Shown: positions 8,007-17,114, numbered from the stretch's first letter. The stretch is 64,000 bases of DNA from Phreatobacter sp. (GCF_016793595.1 NZ_JAEULY010000029.1:183899-247898); one strand, 5' to 3'. The notes: generated by a model from the sequence alone, not told the origin. A program made the numbers and translations.

Positions 8007-9539
8007 TCAGTTCCGGCTCGGCCTGATCCGGCGGCGCACGGGCGCCGCGTCGGCGGGGACATCCTGATTGTCGTTGTCGGCATCCGCGGGCGCCTCGGCG
8101 GTGCGCCTAGCCGCTACCACCGCGAAGGTCTCGGGAGCCTCCGCGTGTACCGCCTCGGTGCCGGTTAGCGTCTCGAAGCGGCGGATGGCGACATCGACGT
8201 AGGCGGGGTCGAGTTCGATTGCCCGCGCAACGCGGCCGGTCTTCTCGGCCGCGATCAGCGTCGTGCCGCTGCCGGAGAAGGCATCGAGAACGATGTCGCC
8301 GCGGTTCGATGCATCCCGGATCGCATCGACCACCAGTGCAACCGGTTTGACAGTCGGGTGCATGGCAAGCTCGTCGAGCCGCCCGGATTTGAAGGTGTTA
8401 ACGCCGGGATACTCCCAAACATTGGTCCGGTTGCGCCCGAAGCGGCCGAGCTGCACGTTGTTGAGGATCGGCCCGTTGCCTGCCTTCCACACCGTTACCA
8501 GCTCGTGGCGCGAGCGATAGAACGAGCCCATGCCGCCATTGTCCTTGACCCAGACGGCGAGGTTGACGAGCTCGCTATAGGCCTTCCGTCCCGCCGTCAG
8601 CAGCTCGTGCATGTGCCGCCAGTCCATGCAGACGTAGTTGAGGGCGCCGTCCATTGAGTGCTCGGCTAGCCGCGTGAGCACCGCCTTCAGGAAGGCGATG
8701 AATTCGTCGACGCTCATCTCACCGGAGGCCATCGCGAACTCGCCATGCCGCACCTTGCCGAGGCCCGAGACGTTCCCGCCGATCGGCACGTTGTAGGGCG
8801 GATCGGTGAAGACCAGGCGCGCCTTCTCACCCGAGAGGAGGCGGCGATAGCTCTCCCCATCCAGCGCGTTGTCGCAATAGATAAGGTGATTGCCGCAGCG
8901 CCAGAGATCGCCGGGCCGCGAGACCACTACCTTGGCCGGCTCCGACGCTGCATCAGCGGGATCTTGATCAACGGCACCGCCCTTACCGTCGATCAGCACC
9001 TCAATCTCTGGCGGATCGAAGCCGATGGCGTCGATGACCTCCAGCTCGTCGAGCGAAACGAGATTGGTCAGTTCCAGAACCAGTTCCGGCTCATCCCATT
9101 CGCTCTCATCGGCGATCCGCTTCAGGCCGATGGCGAGCGCGCGCCGCTCGTCCTCGCTCAGGTGCGCCACGACGACGACCGGGGCCTCGGCATAGCCGAG
9201 CCGGCGCGCCGCCTCGAGGCGTGCGTGCCCGGAGATGAGCCGGAAGTCCTCACCAACCAGCAACGGCACGACCATGCCGAAGCGCATGATTGAGGCCATG
9301 AGCTTCTGGATCTGGCGTTCGGTGTGCTTACGCGTGCGCCGCTTCGCCTGCAGGAGGCCGTCGATCGGCTCGTAGCGGATCAGCATGGCTACCGCGGCGT
9401 GCCGCGACTTCACGTCGGCAAGGCGAGAGGCCGAGTCGGTCGGACGCGGCGCGCCTGTGCCGGCTTTGTCGGTGTCGGCGGGTTTGTGATTCTTGTGCGG
9501 CTCCTGAGGAGCTATCGAACCGGTCGGCTCGTCGGTCAT
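8007..9539 (-). CDS. ParB-domain DNA methyltransferase fusion
   Basis: A 510-residue fusion. The ATG at 9539 was chosen because AAGGAAG precedes it; an upstream ATG would add 15 residues with no ribosome site. Residues about 50-150 form a ParB/Srx-type domain (ISGHARLEAARRLGYAEAPV, residues 102-121). Residues about 205-465 form an amino-methyltransferase with motif IV DPPY (246-249) ahead of the SAM motif FSGSGTT (421-427). That order is the beta class, which makes N6-adenine or N4-cytosine marks. The charged tail looks disordered. No restriction nuclease is next to it, so it is an orphan modification enzyme within the terminase cassette. Confidence 0.9.
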   Translation of the reverse strand: MTDEPTGSIAPQEPHKNHKPADTDKAGTGAPRPTDSASRLADVKSRHAAVAMLIRYEPIDGLLQAKRRTRKHTERQIQKLMASIMRFGMVVPLLVGEDFRLISGHARLEAARRLGYAEAPVVVVAHLSEDERRALAIGLKRIADESEWDEPELVLELTNLVSLDELEVIDAIGFDPPEIEVLIDGKGGAVDQDPADAASEPAKVVVSRPGDLWRCGNHLIYCDNALDGESYRRLLSGEKARLVFTDPPYNVPIGGNVSGLGKVRHGEFAMASGEMSVDEFIAFLKAVLTRLAEHSMDGALNYVCMDWRHMHELLTAGRKAYSELVNLAVWVKDNGGMGSFYRSRHELVTVWKAGNGPILNNVQLGRFGRNRTNVWEYPGVNTFKSGRLDELAMHPTVKPVALVVDAIRDASNRGDIVLDAFSGSGTTLIAAEKTGRVARAIELDPAYVDVAIRRFETLTGTEAVHAEAPETFAVVAARRTAEAPADADNDNQDVPADAAPVRRRIRPSRN

Positions 9540-10049
9540 GGGAACTTCCTTGTGGTTGGACAAAGCACGACCGACCATGCGCACGGTGATGCGCGCGGGG
9601 ATCCGCTTGGATGAGGATTTTAGTCATTCTCTTTTGGCCCCGAGGCAATAACAGAGGGCACACAAGATATCGGCGCCGCTCCGAATCGATATCGGGCGGA
9701 CTAAATCTTATCGGGCCTGCGTATGACGGCGATCGGTTCGGCCATGTCAGCGCGTATGGCTTGACAAAGACAGTGTACTTTCTTAGATGTGCATCTCCAT
9801 CAGGGTTGAAGTGTCCTGATGAGAGATATCTATTGTTAAGTTGGTGTCAATGGGAGGCGCCCGCGCGCGTCGTGACTACGAAGTCACTCCGCTGCGGTCG
9901 CCATTACCGATTGCATTCCGTGCATTTGGCATATTCGAGGTGCGCCAATCGCACTGGAGTCGGACCGTCCGATCTTAGCCCGGAAGGTGCTTAGACTTCG
10001 ACGCCTCAGTTCCCCGGTTTCCTGCTTAGTTTCCTGTTCACCGGGAAAC
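9540..10049. other. Non-coding interval beside the phage cassette
   Basis: About 510 bp without a convincing gene. A sigma70-like -35 (TTGACA, 9761-9766) on the plus strand is followed 17 bp later by a weak -10 (TAGATG). A small perfect inverted repeat lies downstream (GTGACT and AGTCAC around ACGA, 9872-9887). No frame follows this promoter-like site, so it could drive a small RNA or be chance. Composition is mixed. This may be the right-hand boundary of the acquired segment. Confidence 0.4.
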
Positions 10050-10066
10050 GTCGCCTTCGCGGCGAC
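10050..10066 (-). terminator. Hairpin after the cystathionine synthase-family gene
   Basis: GTCGCC and GGCGAC pair around a five-base loop. It lies 16 bp past the stop of the leftward gene ending at 10082. On that strand it is followed by only GTTT, so it is a weak intrinsic terminator at best. Confidence 0.45.
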
Positions 10067-10081
10067 CTTCAGACTTAATCT

Positions 10082-11365
10082 TCAGCGTGCCGCAAGCGCT
10101 TGTGCGACGTCCGCAACAAGGTCGTCTGGATGCTCTACCCCGATCGACAATCGTATTGTCGTATCCAGCACCCCGATCCGCTGCCGGACGGCCTCGGGCA
10201 CGCCGGAATGAGTCGTGGAGGCCGGATGGCTCGCCAGTGACTCGGTGCCGCCGAGGCTGACCGCCAGCTTGAAGATCTGCAGCGCGTTGAGGAAGGCGAA
10301 GGCGGCGGCCTCTCCGCCGGCTATGTCGAAGGAAAAGGTGGAGCCCGCACCCTCGCTCTGCGCCCGGAAGACACGGCCGGCAAGCGTTTCGGCGTCGAGG
10401 AAGGGGAGATAGTGGACCTTCGAGACCTTCGGATGGCCGCGCAGGAATTCGGCGACGATGCGGGCATTGTCGTTGGCCCGCTCCATGCGCAGGCCCAGCG
10501 TCTCCAGCGAGCGGCCCAGCATCCAGCAGGAATGCGGGTCGAGCTGCGTGCCGATGGCGCCGCGCAGCGCCTTGATCGGTTTCGTCATCGCCACCGTGCC
10601 GAGCGCCGCCCCCGCGATCAGGTCGGAATGACCGCCGACATATTTCGTCAGCGAATAGACCGAGACGTCGGCGCCGTGTTCGATCGGCCGCTGGAAGACG
10701 GGCCCGAGCAGCGTGTTGTCGCAGACGATCACCGGGCGGTGGCCCTGTCTGGCGCCGATCTCGTCGGCAAGCCGCTTCATCAGGGCGATGTCGGTCTGCG
10801 TGTTGATCGGGTTGGAGGGCGTCTCGATCAGGATCACGGCGACGCGGCCCTTGGCTATCGCCTCGGCGGCGGCCGCGCGGACGCTCGCCTCGTCGACGCC
10901 GTCCGAGAAGCCGACCGCGCCGATCTGGAGCGCCGAGAAGGTCTTCGTCAGCAGTGTCTCGGTGCCGCCGTAGAGCGGTTGGGAGTGCAGGATCACGTCA
11001 CCCGGTCGGGCGAAGGTGAGCAGGGTCGTCGAGATCGCCGACATGCCCGAAGAGAAAAGGATGCAGGCTTCCGTGCGCTCGTAGACGGCGAGGCGGTCCT
11101 CGACGATCTCGCTGTTCGGGTGGTTGAAGCGCGAATAGACGAGACCCGCGCCGGTGCCCTTGGGCGGCTCGCGCCGGCCGGAGACGAAATCGAAGAAGTC
11201 GCGGCCTTCCTCGGCCGACTTGAACACGAAGGTGGAGGTGAGGAAAACCGGCGGCTTCACTGCTCCCTCGGAGAGCTGCGGATCGAAGCCGTAGCTCAGC
11301 ATCAGGGTTTCGGGATGCAGCGGATGGTTGCCGACATGGGTCTTGGACGGGCGCGGCGCGGTCAA
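10082..11365 (-). CDS. Cys/Met metabolism PLP enzyme, cystathionine gamma-synthase family
   Basis: A 427-residue PLP enzyme of the trans-sulfuration family (cystathionine gamma-synthase, methionine gamma-lyase and relatives). Family features are YSRFNHPNSEIVEDRLA near residue 78, the PLP-phosphate site SSGMSA (105-110), the cofactor aspartate in VCDNTLLGP (D216), and the Schiff-base lysine in SLTKYVGGHSD (K241). The start is a TTG at 11365 with GGGAGGAA just upstream. A longer frame would add over 100 residues of poor quality. It follows an aminotransferase gene on the same strand. The exact reaction cannot be told from the sequence. Confidence 0.88.
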   Translation of the reverse strand: MTAPRPSKTHVGNHPLHPETLMLSYGFDPQLSEGAVKPPVFLTSTFVFKSAEEGRDFFDFVSGRREPPKGTGAGLVYSRFNHPNSEIVEDRLAVYERTEACILFSSGMSAISTTLLTFARPGDVILHSQPLYGGTETLLTKTFSALQIGAVGFSDGVDEASVRAAAAEAIAKGRVAVILIETPSNPINTQTDIALMKRLADEIGARQGHRPVIVCDNTLLGPVFQRPIEHGADVSVYSLTKYVGGHSDLIAGAALGTVAMTKPIKALRGAIGTQLDPHSCWMLGRSLETLGLRMERANDNARIVAEFLRGHPKVSKVHYLPFLDAETLAGRVFRAQSEGAGSTFSFDIAGGEAAAFAFLNALQIFKLAVSLGGTESLASHPASTTHSGVPEAVRQRIGVLDTTIRLSIGVEHPDDLVADVAQALAAR

Positions 11366-11483
11366 GGCGTTCCTCCCTCGGGGATGCCGACCGCGAGCAG
11401 CGGGCCGACAGTCAGCGAGGAGCGTGCGGCTTTGCGGCCGCGAAGTCCATGACGGGCTTTTTGCGGGCTGGACGCCGCGCCGG

Positions 11484-12728
11484 TCAGGCCCGGTGGCGGT
11501 TGGCACCGTGCTCGGGAATGCCGGTATTCTCGAAGCAGATGCGCGCGAGCTCGCCGACGCCCCTGCGGATCGTCTCGATGTCGGGAAGCGCGAAGCAGAG
11601 GCGCATGTGGCTCTTGGCCGCCTCGGGGTCGCAGGACCATTCGGGACCGGGGTTGAAGGCGAGTCCTTGCGCCAGCGCTGCCTGGGTGAAGGTCCGGACA
11701 TCGACCTGATCGGGCAGTTTCAGCCAGAGGAAGATGCCGCCGTCCGGTATGAACAGCTCCGCCGAGGTGCCGAACTCTTCGTGCAGCGCTTCGACCATGG
11801 CGTCGAGCTTGAGCTTGAGGGCGGATGTCAGCGCCGGCACATGAGCGTCGAAGCGCGTCTCGACATATTCGGCGACGACCATCTGCTCCAGCGCGCCGGA
11901 GCCGGCATCCGACTTGGTCGCGACGATGCGCGACAGCACGTCCCAGTTGGCGACGATGTAGCCGATGCGCAGCGCGGGGGCCAAAGACTTCGAGAACGAG
12001 CCGACATGGATCACGCGGGAGGGATCAAGCGCGTAGAGCGCCGGGGGACGCGTGCCGGCCCAGACGAGGTCGGCGTAGCATTCGTCTTCGAAGATCGGTA
12101 CGCCGAATTCGCGCGACAGCGCCAGCAGTTCGTGCCGGCGCTCCAGGCTCATGATGCTGCCGGTCGGATTCTGCACGGTGGGGATCGTGTAGATGTATTT
12201 CGGCCGGACGCCCTTCGCCTTCAGGTCTTCGAGGATCGCGCGGAGCGCGTCCATGCGGATGCCGCCGGCATCCAGCGGCGCGCCGATCACCTTTGCGCCG
12301 AGCTTCTGCACCTTGGTGATCGCCCCGCCGTAAGTGAACTCCTCGAGGATCACCGTGTCACTGGGGGCGATGAGCAGGTTGTTGACGAGGTCCATGCCCT
12401 GCAGCGACCCGGAGGTCAGCAGCACGTCATCGGCGGTGCAGGCAATGCCGCTGCGCTTCGCCAGCTTGTCGGCGACGAAGGTCCGCAGGCGCTCGTGGCC
12501 GAGCGGCGAGCCGCCGAGCGAATAGACGCCGAGCAGGTGGCCATGCTCGCGCAGCACCTTGGCCGCGGCTTCGGCGAGGGCTTCCGCGGGCACCTGCGAG
12601 GGATCGTTATGGCCGCCGACGAAATTGTAGGCGGGATGGCCGCTGAAGCGCGGAGAGGGCGCAGGCAGCCCGGCCCGGAACATGTCCGGCAGGGCGAAGC
12701 GGCTTTCGCCGGGGTTCTGGCCATCCAT
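11484..12728 (-). CDS. Class I/II PLP aminotransferase
   Basis: A 414-residue fold-type I aminotransferase of the kind related to 2-aminoadipate or aromatic aminotransferases and to the catalytic half of MocR regulators. It has TSGSLQGMD (105-113) for the PLP phosphate, NPTG (187-190), and the Schiff-base lysine in SFSKSLAPALRIGY (K247). No helix-turn-helix precedes it. The ATG at 12728 has GAGGGAGACG upstream and gives the usual length. It lies 118 bp upstream of the cystathionine-type enzyme on the same strand, so a joint role in amino acid breakdown is plausible. Substrate unknown. Confidence 0.88.
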   Translation of the reverse strand: MDGQNPGESRFALPDMFRAGLPAPSPRFSGHPAYNFVGGHNDPSQVPAEALAEAAAKVLREHGHLLGVYSLGGSPLGHERLRTFVADKLAKRSGIACTADDVLLTSGSLQGMDLVNNLLIAPSDTVILEEFTYGGAITKVQKLGAKVIGAPLDAGGIRMDALRAILEDLKAKGVRPKYIYTIPTVQNPTGSIMSLERRHELLALSREFGVPIFEDECYADLVWAGTRPPALYALDPSRVIHVGSFSKSLAPALRIGYIVANWDVLSRIVATKSDAGSGALEQMVVAEYVETRFDAHVPALTSALKLKLDAMVEALHEEFGTSAELFIPDGGIFLWLKLPDQVDVRTFTQAALAQGLAFNPGPEWSCDPEAAKSHMRLCFALPDIETIRRGVGELARICFENTGIPEHGANRHRA

Positions 12729-12871
12729 GCGTCGTCTCCCTCGCGGGCCGACGTTCGTGCAGCCCTTCGCCTCCTGTTTGAAGGCGCTGGCGGTTCTGAG
12801 CAAGGCTGGACAAAGCAAGGCCGCCGGTCGCATGGCGCAACCGGCGGCCCGGATCAAGGCGAAGTCGAGCC

Positions 12872-13972
12872 TTATTCGGCAGCTTGAGCCAGCGTCGGAT
12901 AGTCGGTGTAGCCCTTCTCGGTGCCGCCGTAGAAGGTCGCGCGATCGGGTTCGTTCAGCGGCGCACCGAGGCGCAGGCGCTCGACAAGGTCCGGGTTGGC
13001 GATGAAGGCCTTGCCGAAGGCGACAAGGTCGGCCTTGCCGTCGCGGACCGCCTCGATGGCGAGATCGCGCGTATAGCCGTTATTGGCGATATAGGCGCCC
13101 GAGAAGGCCTTGCGCAGCGCGCCGTAGTCGAAGGCGACATTGTCGCGCGGGCCGCCCGTCGCGCCCTCGACGACGTGGATGAAGGCGATGCCGCGCTTCG
13201 ACAGTTCCGAGACGAAATAGCCGAAGACCTCGGCCGGGTCGCTGGTCACCGCGTCGTTGGCCGGGCTCACCGGCGAGAGGCGGATGCCGAGGCGGGTCTT
13301 CGGGAAGACCTTGAGAATGGCATCGACCACTTCGAGGCCGAAGCGGGCACGGTTCTCGACCGAGCCGCCATAGCCGTCGCGGCGCTGGTTGGCGCCGTCC
13401 TTGAGGAACTGGTCGACGAGATAGCCGTTGGCGCCGTGGATCTCGATGCCGTCGAAGCCCGCCTTCTGCGAGTTCTGCGCGGCCTGCGCATATTCGGCGA
13501 CGACGCCGGGGATTTCAGCAGCCTCAAGAGCGCGCGGCATGGAGACGTCGGCGAAACCCGATTCCACGTAGGTCTTGGACTTGGCCTGAACCGCGGACGG
13601 GGCAACCGGAGCGGCGCCGTCCTTCAAGAGCGAAGAATGCGAGATGCGGCCGACATGCCAGATCTGCGCGAAAATGCGCCCGCTGGCGGCGTGAACGGCG
13701 TCCGTGACGGTCTTCCAGCCTGCGATCTGAGCGTCGCTGTAGAGGCCGGGCGTCCAGATATAGCCCTGGCCCTGCCGGGAAATCTGCGTGCCTTCCGAGA
13801 TGAGCAGGCCGGCGCTGGCGCGCTGGGTGTAGTACGCCGCGTTCAGCGCATGGGGAGCGTCCGTGCCCGGCGTCGCGCGATTGCGCGTCAGCGGCGCCAT
13901 GGCGATGCGGTTGGGCAGGACAAGGTCGCCCAGCGTGAAGGGCTGGAACAGCGGGCTTGCGTCTTCGCTCAT
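12872..13972 (-). CDS. Old Yellow Enzyme-type alkene reductase
   Basis: A 366-residue FMN enzyme of the OYE/NemA family, which reduces activated C=C bonds or nitro compounds with NAD(P)H. The TIM barrel begins LPNRIAMAPLTRNRA (residues about 18-32). The substrate-anchoring pair sits in HGANGYLVDQFL. The phosphate site is near the C-terminus (IANNGYTRDLA, DLVAFGKAFIANPDL). The start is the ATG at 13972 with GACGGAG upstream. It lies 143 bp upstream of the aminotransferase gene on the same strand and may be transcribed separately. Confidence 0.92.
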   Translation of the reverse strand: MSEDASPLFQPFTLGDLVLPNRIAMAPLTRNRATPGTDAPHALNAAYYTQRASAGLLISEGTQISRQGQGYIWTPGLYSDAQIAGWKTVTDAVHAASGRIFAQIWHVGRISHSSLLKDGAAPVAPSAVQAKSKTYVESGFADVSMPRALEAAEIPGVVAEYAQAAQNSQKAGFDGIEIHGANGYLVDQFLKDGANQRRDGYGGSVENRARFGLEVVDAILKVFPKTRLGIRLSPVSPANDAVTSDPAEVFGYFVSELSKRGIAFIHVVEGATGGPRDNVAFDYGALRKAFSGAYIANNGYTRDLAIEAVRDGKADLVAFGKAFIANPDLVERLRLGAPLNEPDRATFYGGTEKGYTDYPTLAQAAE

Positions 13973-14122
13973 GAGTAGCTCCGTCAAGGGGAGGGCGCGG
14001 AAGGCGCCGGCATCGGCCGAGGACATGGGGCCCATGGCGCGCTGCAGCAAGACGGCAAATGCATGGCAAGTCCGCGCCGTTCGGTGGATAACGCCGACGT
14101 GTCCGCGCGCGAGGCGGCGTGA

Positions 14123-15136
14123 TCAGCCGGCCATGGCTGTCGCGAGCCGCCGCCATGCGGCTTCGTCCTCTGGCAGGCCGAAGCGCAGCCGGCGCGAATG
14201 GGCGGCGAAGCGGCGAACGTGGATGCCGTGCCGCCCAAGACGTGCGAACAAGGCCGGGGCTTCAGGTGTTTCGAGCAGCCGGAACAATGCCGTTCCGCCG
14301 GCAACTCGACCGGCCGGGGCGAGCAGGGCATCGAGACGGGCGGCATCCTTCTCGCGCTCCGCGCGGGCGGCAGCGAGCCAGTCCGTATCGGCCAGCGCCG
14401 CTCGCCCGACATGGAGAGCCGGCCCCGGAACGACCCACGGCCCGAGCCGGCCGGCGAGGCGGGCGGCGAGATCAGCAGGTCCGATGGCGAAGCCGAGACG
14501 CAGACCAGCGAGCCCGTAGGTCTTGCCGAACGAGCGCAGGACCACGGTCGCCGGCGGCAGGTCGGGGACGATGCTGGCCTCGGGGGTGAAATCTGCGAAG
14601 GCCTCGTCGACCACCAGCAATCCGCCCATGGCCGCGAGACGGGTGGCGGTCCGCTTCAGCTCCGCCTGCGGGACGATGCGGCCATCCGGGTTGTTCGGAT
14701 TGACGATGACGACGATGGCGGCCGCGCCTGCCTCGTCCGGACCGGCCACCTCACGAACCGCGAAGCCCGCCTTGCACCAGGCGTGGGCATGCTCGCCATA
14801 GGTCGGCCCGAGCACGGCGACTTCGGCGCCGGCAGGCGCCAGCGCGGGAAGCATCTCGATCAGGATCTGCGTGCCCGGCGCCGCGACGATCCCGGCAGCA
14901 TCAGGCACCCGATAGGCCGTCCGGGCGGCCGCCAGCAGCGCCGTCTCGTCGTCGCGCGCGGGCAGCCGCTGCCATGCTGCGGCAGGAATGCAGGGCAGGG
15001 GATATGGAACGGGGTTGATTCCGGTCGAAAGGTCGATCCACGGTTCAGGCGCGGCCGGAAACTGGCGGCGGGCTTCGCCAAGATCGCCGCCATGCTCCAG
15101 TCTGGCTCCGCTGCCGGCTTCCAGGGTCTCGCCCAC
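14123..15136 (-). CDS. cobC: Threonine-phosphate decarboxylase (cobalamin synthesis)
   Basis: A 337-residue PLP enzyme that makes (R)-1-aminopropan-2-yl phosphate, the linker between corrin ring and nucleotide loop of B12. The N-terminus carries the family opening LEHGGDLGEARRQFP and DLSTGINPVPYP. VNPNNPDG and the PLP lysine in SFGKTYGLAGLRLGF follow. The start was taken as GTG at 15136 with GGGGGA just upstream; the distinctive LEHGGD lies 14 residues in. The divergent cbiB gene begins at 15139, only two bases away. The pathway partner is CbiB, which attaches this product. Confidence 0.9.
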   Translation of the reverse strand: MGETLEAGSGARLEHGGDLGEARRQFPAAPEPWIDLSTGINPVPYPLPCIPAAAWQRLPARDDETALLAAARTAYRVPDAAGIVAAPGTQILIEMLPALAPAGAEVAVLGPTYGEHAHAWCKAGFAVREVAGPDEAGAAAIVVIVNPNNPDGRIVPQAELKRTATRLAAMGGLLVVDEAFADFTPEASIVPDLPPATVVLRSFGKTYGLAGLRLGFAIGPADLAARLAGRLGPWVVPGPALHVGRAALADTDWLAAARAEREKDAARLDALLAPAGRVAGGTALFRLLETPEAPALFARLGRHGIHVRRFAAHSRRLRFGLPEDEAAWRRLATAMAG

Positions 15137-15138
15137 GC

Positions 15139-16119
15139 ATGTCCCCCTTCTCGCCTCTGGTGATCCTCGCCGCCGCGCTCGTGATCGAGGCGCTGGCCGG
15201 CTACCCACCCTGGCTGTTTCGCGCCATCGGCCACCCGGTGACGTGGATCGGCGCGCTTATTGGCACACTCGACCGGCTGATGAACAGGGAGGAGCACAGC
15301 CACCAGGATCGCCGTCGGGCCGGCGTCATGGCGCTGGTCGCCGTGCTGGCGGCGACCGGAGGCGTGACGCTCGCCATCGTCGCGCTCTGCGAGAGCCTCG
15401 ATGTGTTCGGCCTCGTGCCGCTGGCTTTCGCGGCCTCCACGCTGATCGCGCAGCGCAGCCTGCACGACCATGTCGCGGCGGTGGCCGCCGGGCTTGAGCG
15501 GGAGGGACTCGCCGGCGGCCGGGCGGCAGTGTCGATGATCGTCGGGCGCAATCCCGCGAGCCTCGACGAGGCCGGCGTGTCGCGGGCGGCCATCGAGAGT
15601 CTCGCCGAGAACTTCTCGGACGGCGTCACCGCGCCCGCCCTCTGGCTCGGCGTCGCGGGCCTGCCGGGCATTGCGCTCTACAAGGCGATCAACACCGCCG
15701 ATTCCATGATCGGCCATCGCAATCCGCGCCATGAATCCTTCGGCTGGGCGGCGGCGCGGCTGGACGACCTCGTCAATCTGCCGGCCTCGCGCCTCACCGC
15801 CGGGCTGATCATCGGCGCGGCGGCGCTCGATGGACTGAAGCCGGCTCGCGCCTCCCTGGATGCGGTGCGCCGCTATGCGCGCCACCACCGCTCACCCAAT
15901 GCCGGCTGGCCCGAGGCCGCCATGGCCGGGGCGCTCGGCATCAGGCTCGCCGGCCCCCGCACCTATGGCGACGTCGTGGTGGAGGATCGCTGGATGGGGC
16001 AGGGCCGGGCGGAGGCGAATGCCGCGGACATTCGCGCCGCGCTCCGGCTCTACCGGCGCGCGGTCGGCCTTGGCTGGGCGCTGGTCGCCGGGCTGATCGC
16101 GCTCGTGGCAGCGATCTGA
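15139..16119 (+). CDS. cobD: Adenosylcobinamide-phosphate synthase
   Basis: A 326-residue integral membrane enzyme (CobD in the P. denitrificans scheme, CbiB in Salmonella) that amidates adenosylcobyric acid with aminopropanol phosphate. Family features are GYPPWLFRAIGHPVTWIGALI at the start, ENFSDGVTAPALW in the middle, and the loop TADSMIGHRNPRHESFGWAAARLDDLVNLPASR in three overlapping pieces around residues 190-222. It has several membrane segments, including the last at about 307-325. It is head to head with cobC, so each promoter must lie inside the other gene. Confidence 0.92.
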   Translation: MSPFSPLVILAAALVIEALAGYPPWLFRAIGHPVTWIGALIGTLDRLMNREEHSHQDRRRAGVMALVAVLAATGGVTLAIVALCESLDVFGLVPLAFAASTLIAQRSLHDHVAAVAAGLEREGLAGGRAAVSMIVGRNPASLDEAGVSRAAIESLAENFSDGVTAPALWLGVAGLPGIALYKAINTADSMIGHRNPRHESFGWAAARLDDLVNLPASRLTAGLIIGAAALDGLKPARASLDAVRRYARHHRSPNAGWPEAAMAGALGIRLAGPRTYGDVVVEDRWMGQGRAEANAADIRAALRLYRRAVGLGWALVAGLIALVAAI

Positions 16120-16163
16120 CTGAGGGTCGCGCCCCGTCCACACGCACCGAGGCGTTGCCGATA

Positions 16164-16207
16164 TTGACTCGCCGCCACTGCTTTAGGTAAGTAACTGGTG
16201 AGTTATA
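16164..16207 (+). promoter_or_regulatory. Promoter with TetR-like operator before the ABC transporter operon
   Basis: A -35-like TTGACT (16164-16169) stands 18 bp ahead of a -10-like TAAGTA (16188-16193). Overlapping the -10 is the motif AGGTAAGTAACTGGTGAG (16185-16202), which continues into an inverted repeat TAACT-GGTG-AGTTA (16192-16205). An almost identical 18-mer occurs at 26931-26948 ahead of the converging operon. Placement over the core promoter fits repression. Confidence 0.6.
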
Positions 16208-16234
16208 TAGAGCCGACACGCAGAGGTCGGATGC

Positions 16235-17065
16235 ATGGGAGCGAGACGGATGGCGGAGCGCGCGCAGAGCGGCTGGTCGACGGTTGCCCGGTGGCTCGAC
16301 GCGCCCTGGCTCAAGCCCTTCGCGATGCTGGCTCTGATGATCGTCCTGTGGGACGTTGCGATCTGGCTGTTCAACGTGCCGCCCTACCTGATCCCGCGCC
16401 CCTGGGACGTGGTGAAGGCGTTCGGCACGGACGGGCCGCTGCTGCTGCGCGAGTCCGTTCCGACGACGGTCGCGACGCTCGGCGGCTTCCTGCTCTCGGC
16501 GCTGTTCGGCATCCCCATCGCCATGCTGATCGCGGGTTCGCGCACCGTGGAATCCTATTTCTACCCGCTGCTGGTCTTCTCCCAGTCCATCCCGAAGGTC
16601 GCCATCGCGCCGCTCTTCGTCGTCTGGTTCGGCTTCGGCCTCGCGCCGAAGGTGATCACCGCCTTCCTGCTCGGCTTCTTCCCCGTGGTCGTCGCCGGCG
16701 TTCAGGGCTTCAAGGCGCTCGACACCGACATGCGCGACCTCGCCCGCTCGATGAAGTGTTCGCGCTGGCAGATGTTCACGATGGTCAGCCTGCCGAACGC
16801 ACTGCCGGCCATCTTCTCCGGCCTGAAAGTGTCGGTGACGCTGGCCGTGGTCGGCGCGGTGGTCGGCGAGTTCGTCGGCTCCAATTCCGGCATCGGCTTC
16901 GTGCTGCAGCGTTCGATCGGCAATTTCGAGCTGCCGACCATGTTCGCGGCGCTCGTCCTGCTCGCGCTGATCGGCGTCGTGCTGTTCTGGATCGTCGATA
17001 TCGTCGAGCGCTTCGCCCTGCCGTGGCACACCAGCCGCCGGCATGAATTCGTCGCAACCACCTGA
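16235..17065 (+). CDS. ABC transporter permease, TauT/SsuC family
   Basis: A 276-residue inner-membrane permease with about six membrane segments. The conserved permease loop is near residues 160-200 (FKALDTDMRDLARSMKCSRWQMF followed by SLPNALPAIFSGLKVS). It resembles permeases of sulfonate, nitrate, taurine and pyrimidine-precursor importers (SsuC/TauC/ThiX). It is first in a rightward operon with its binding protein (49 bp later) and ATPase. The substrate is unknown, but the operon carries sugar-acid type enzymes. An upstream start in another frame was rejected. Confidence 0.9.
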   Translation: MGARRMAERAQSGWSTVARWLDAPWLKPFAMLALMIVLWDVAIWLFNVPPYLIPRPWDVVKAFGTDGPLLLRESVPTTVATLGGFLLSALFGIPIAMLIAGSRTVESYFYPLLVFSQSIPKVAIAPLFVVWFGFGLAPKVITAFLLGFFPVVVAGVQGFKALDTDMRDLARSMKCSRWQMFTMVSLPNALPAIFSGLKVSVTLAVVGAVVGEFVGSNSGIGFVLQRSIGNFELPTMFAALVLLALIGVVLFWIVDIVERFALPWHTSRRHEFVATT

Positions 17066-17114
17066 AAACAATCGGCCCGAGCCAACGGGCTCCCAACCTC
17101 GAAGGGAGGACAAT

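Noticed and set aside
9611..9994. A 127-codon plus-strand frame after the methyltransferase gene
   Set aside because: Composition is irregular, no ribosome site or family signal is seen, and it crosses the inverted repeat.
11366..11483. Possible SAM riboswitch before the cystathionine synthase-family gene
   Set aside because: None of the conserved SAM-II or SAM-I blocks could be found in the 118-bp leader.
15100..15180. Possible cobalamin riboswitch near cobC/cobD
   Set aside because: There is no intergenic space between the two starts and no B12-box sequence nearby.
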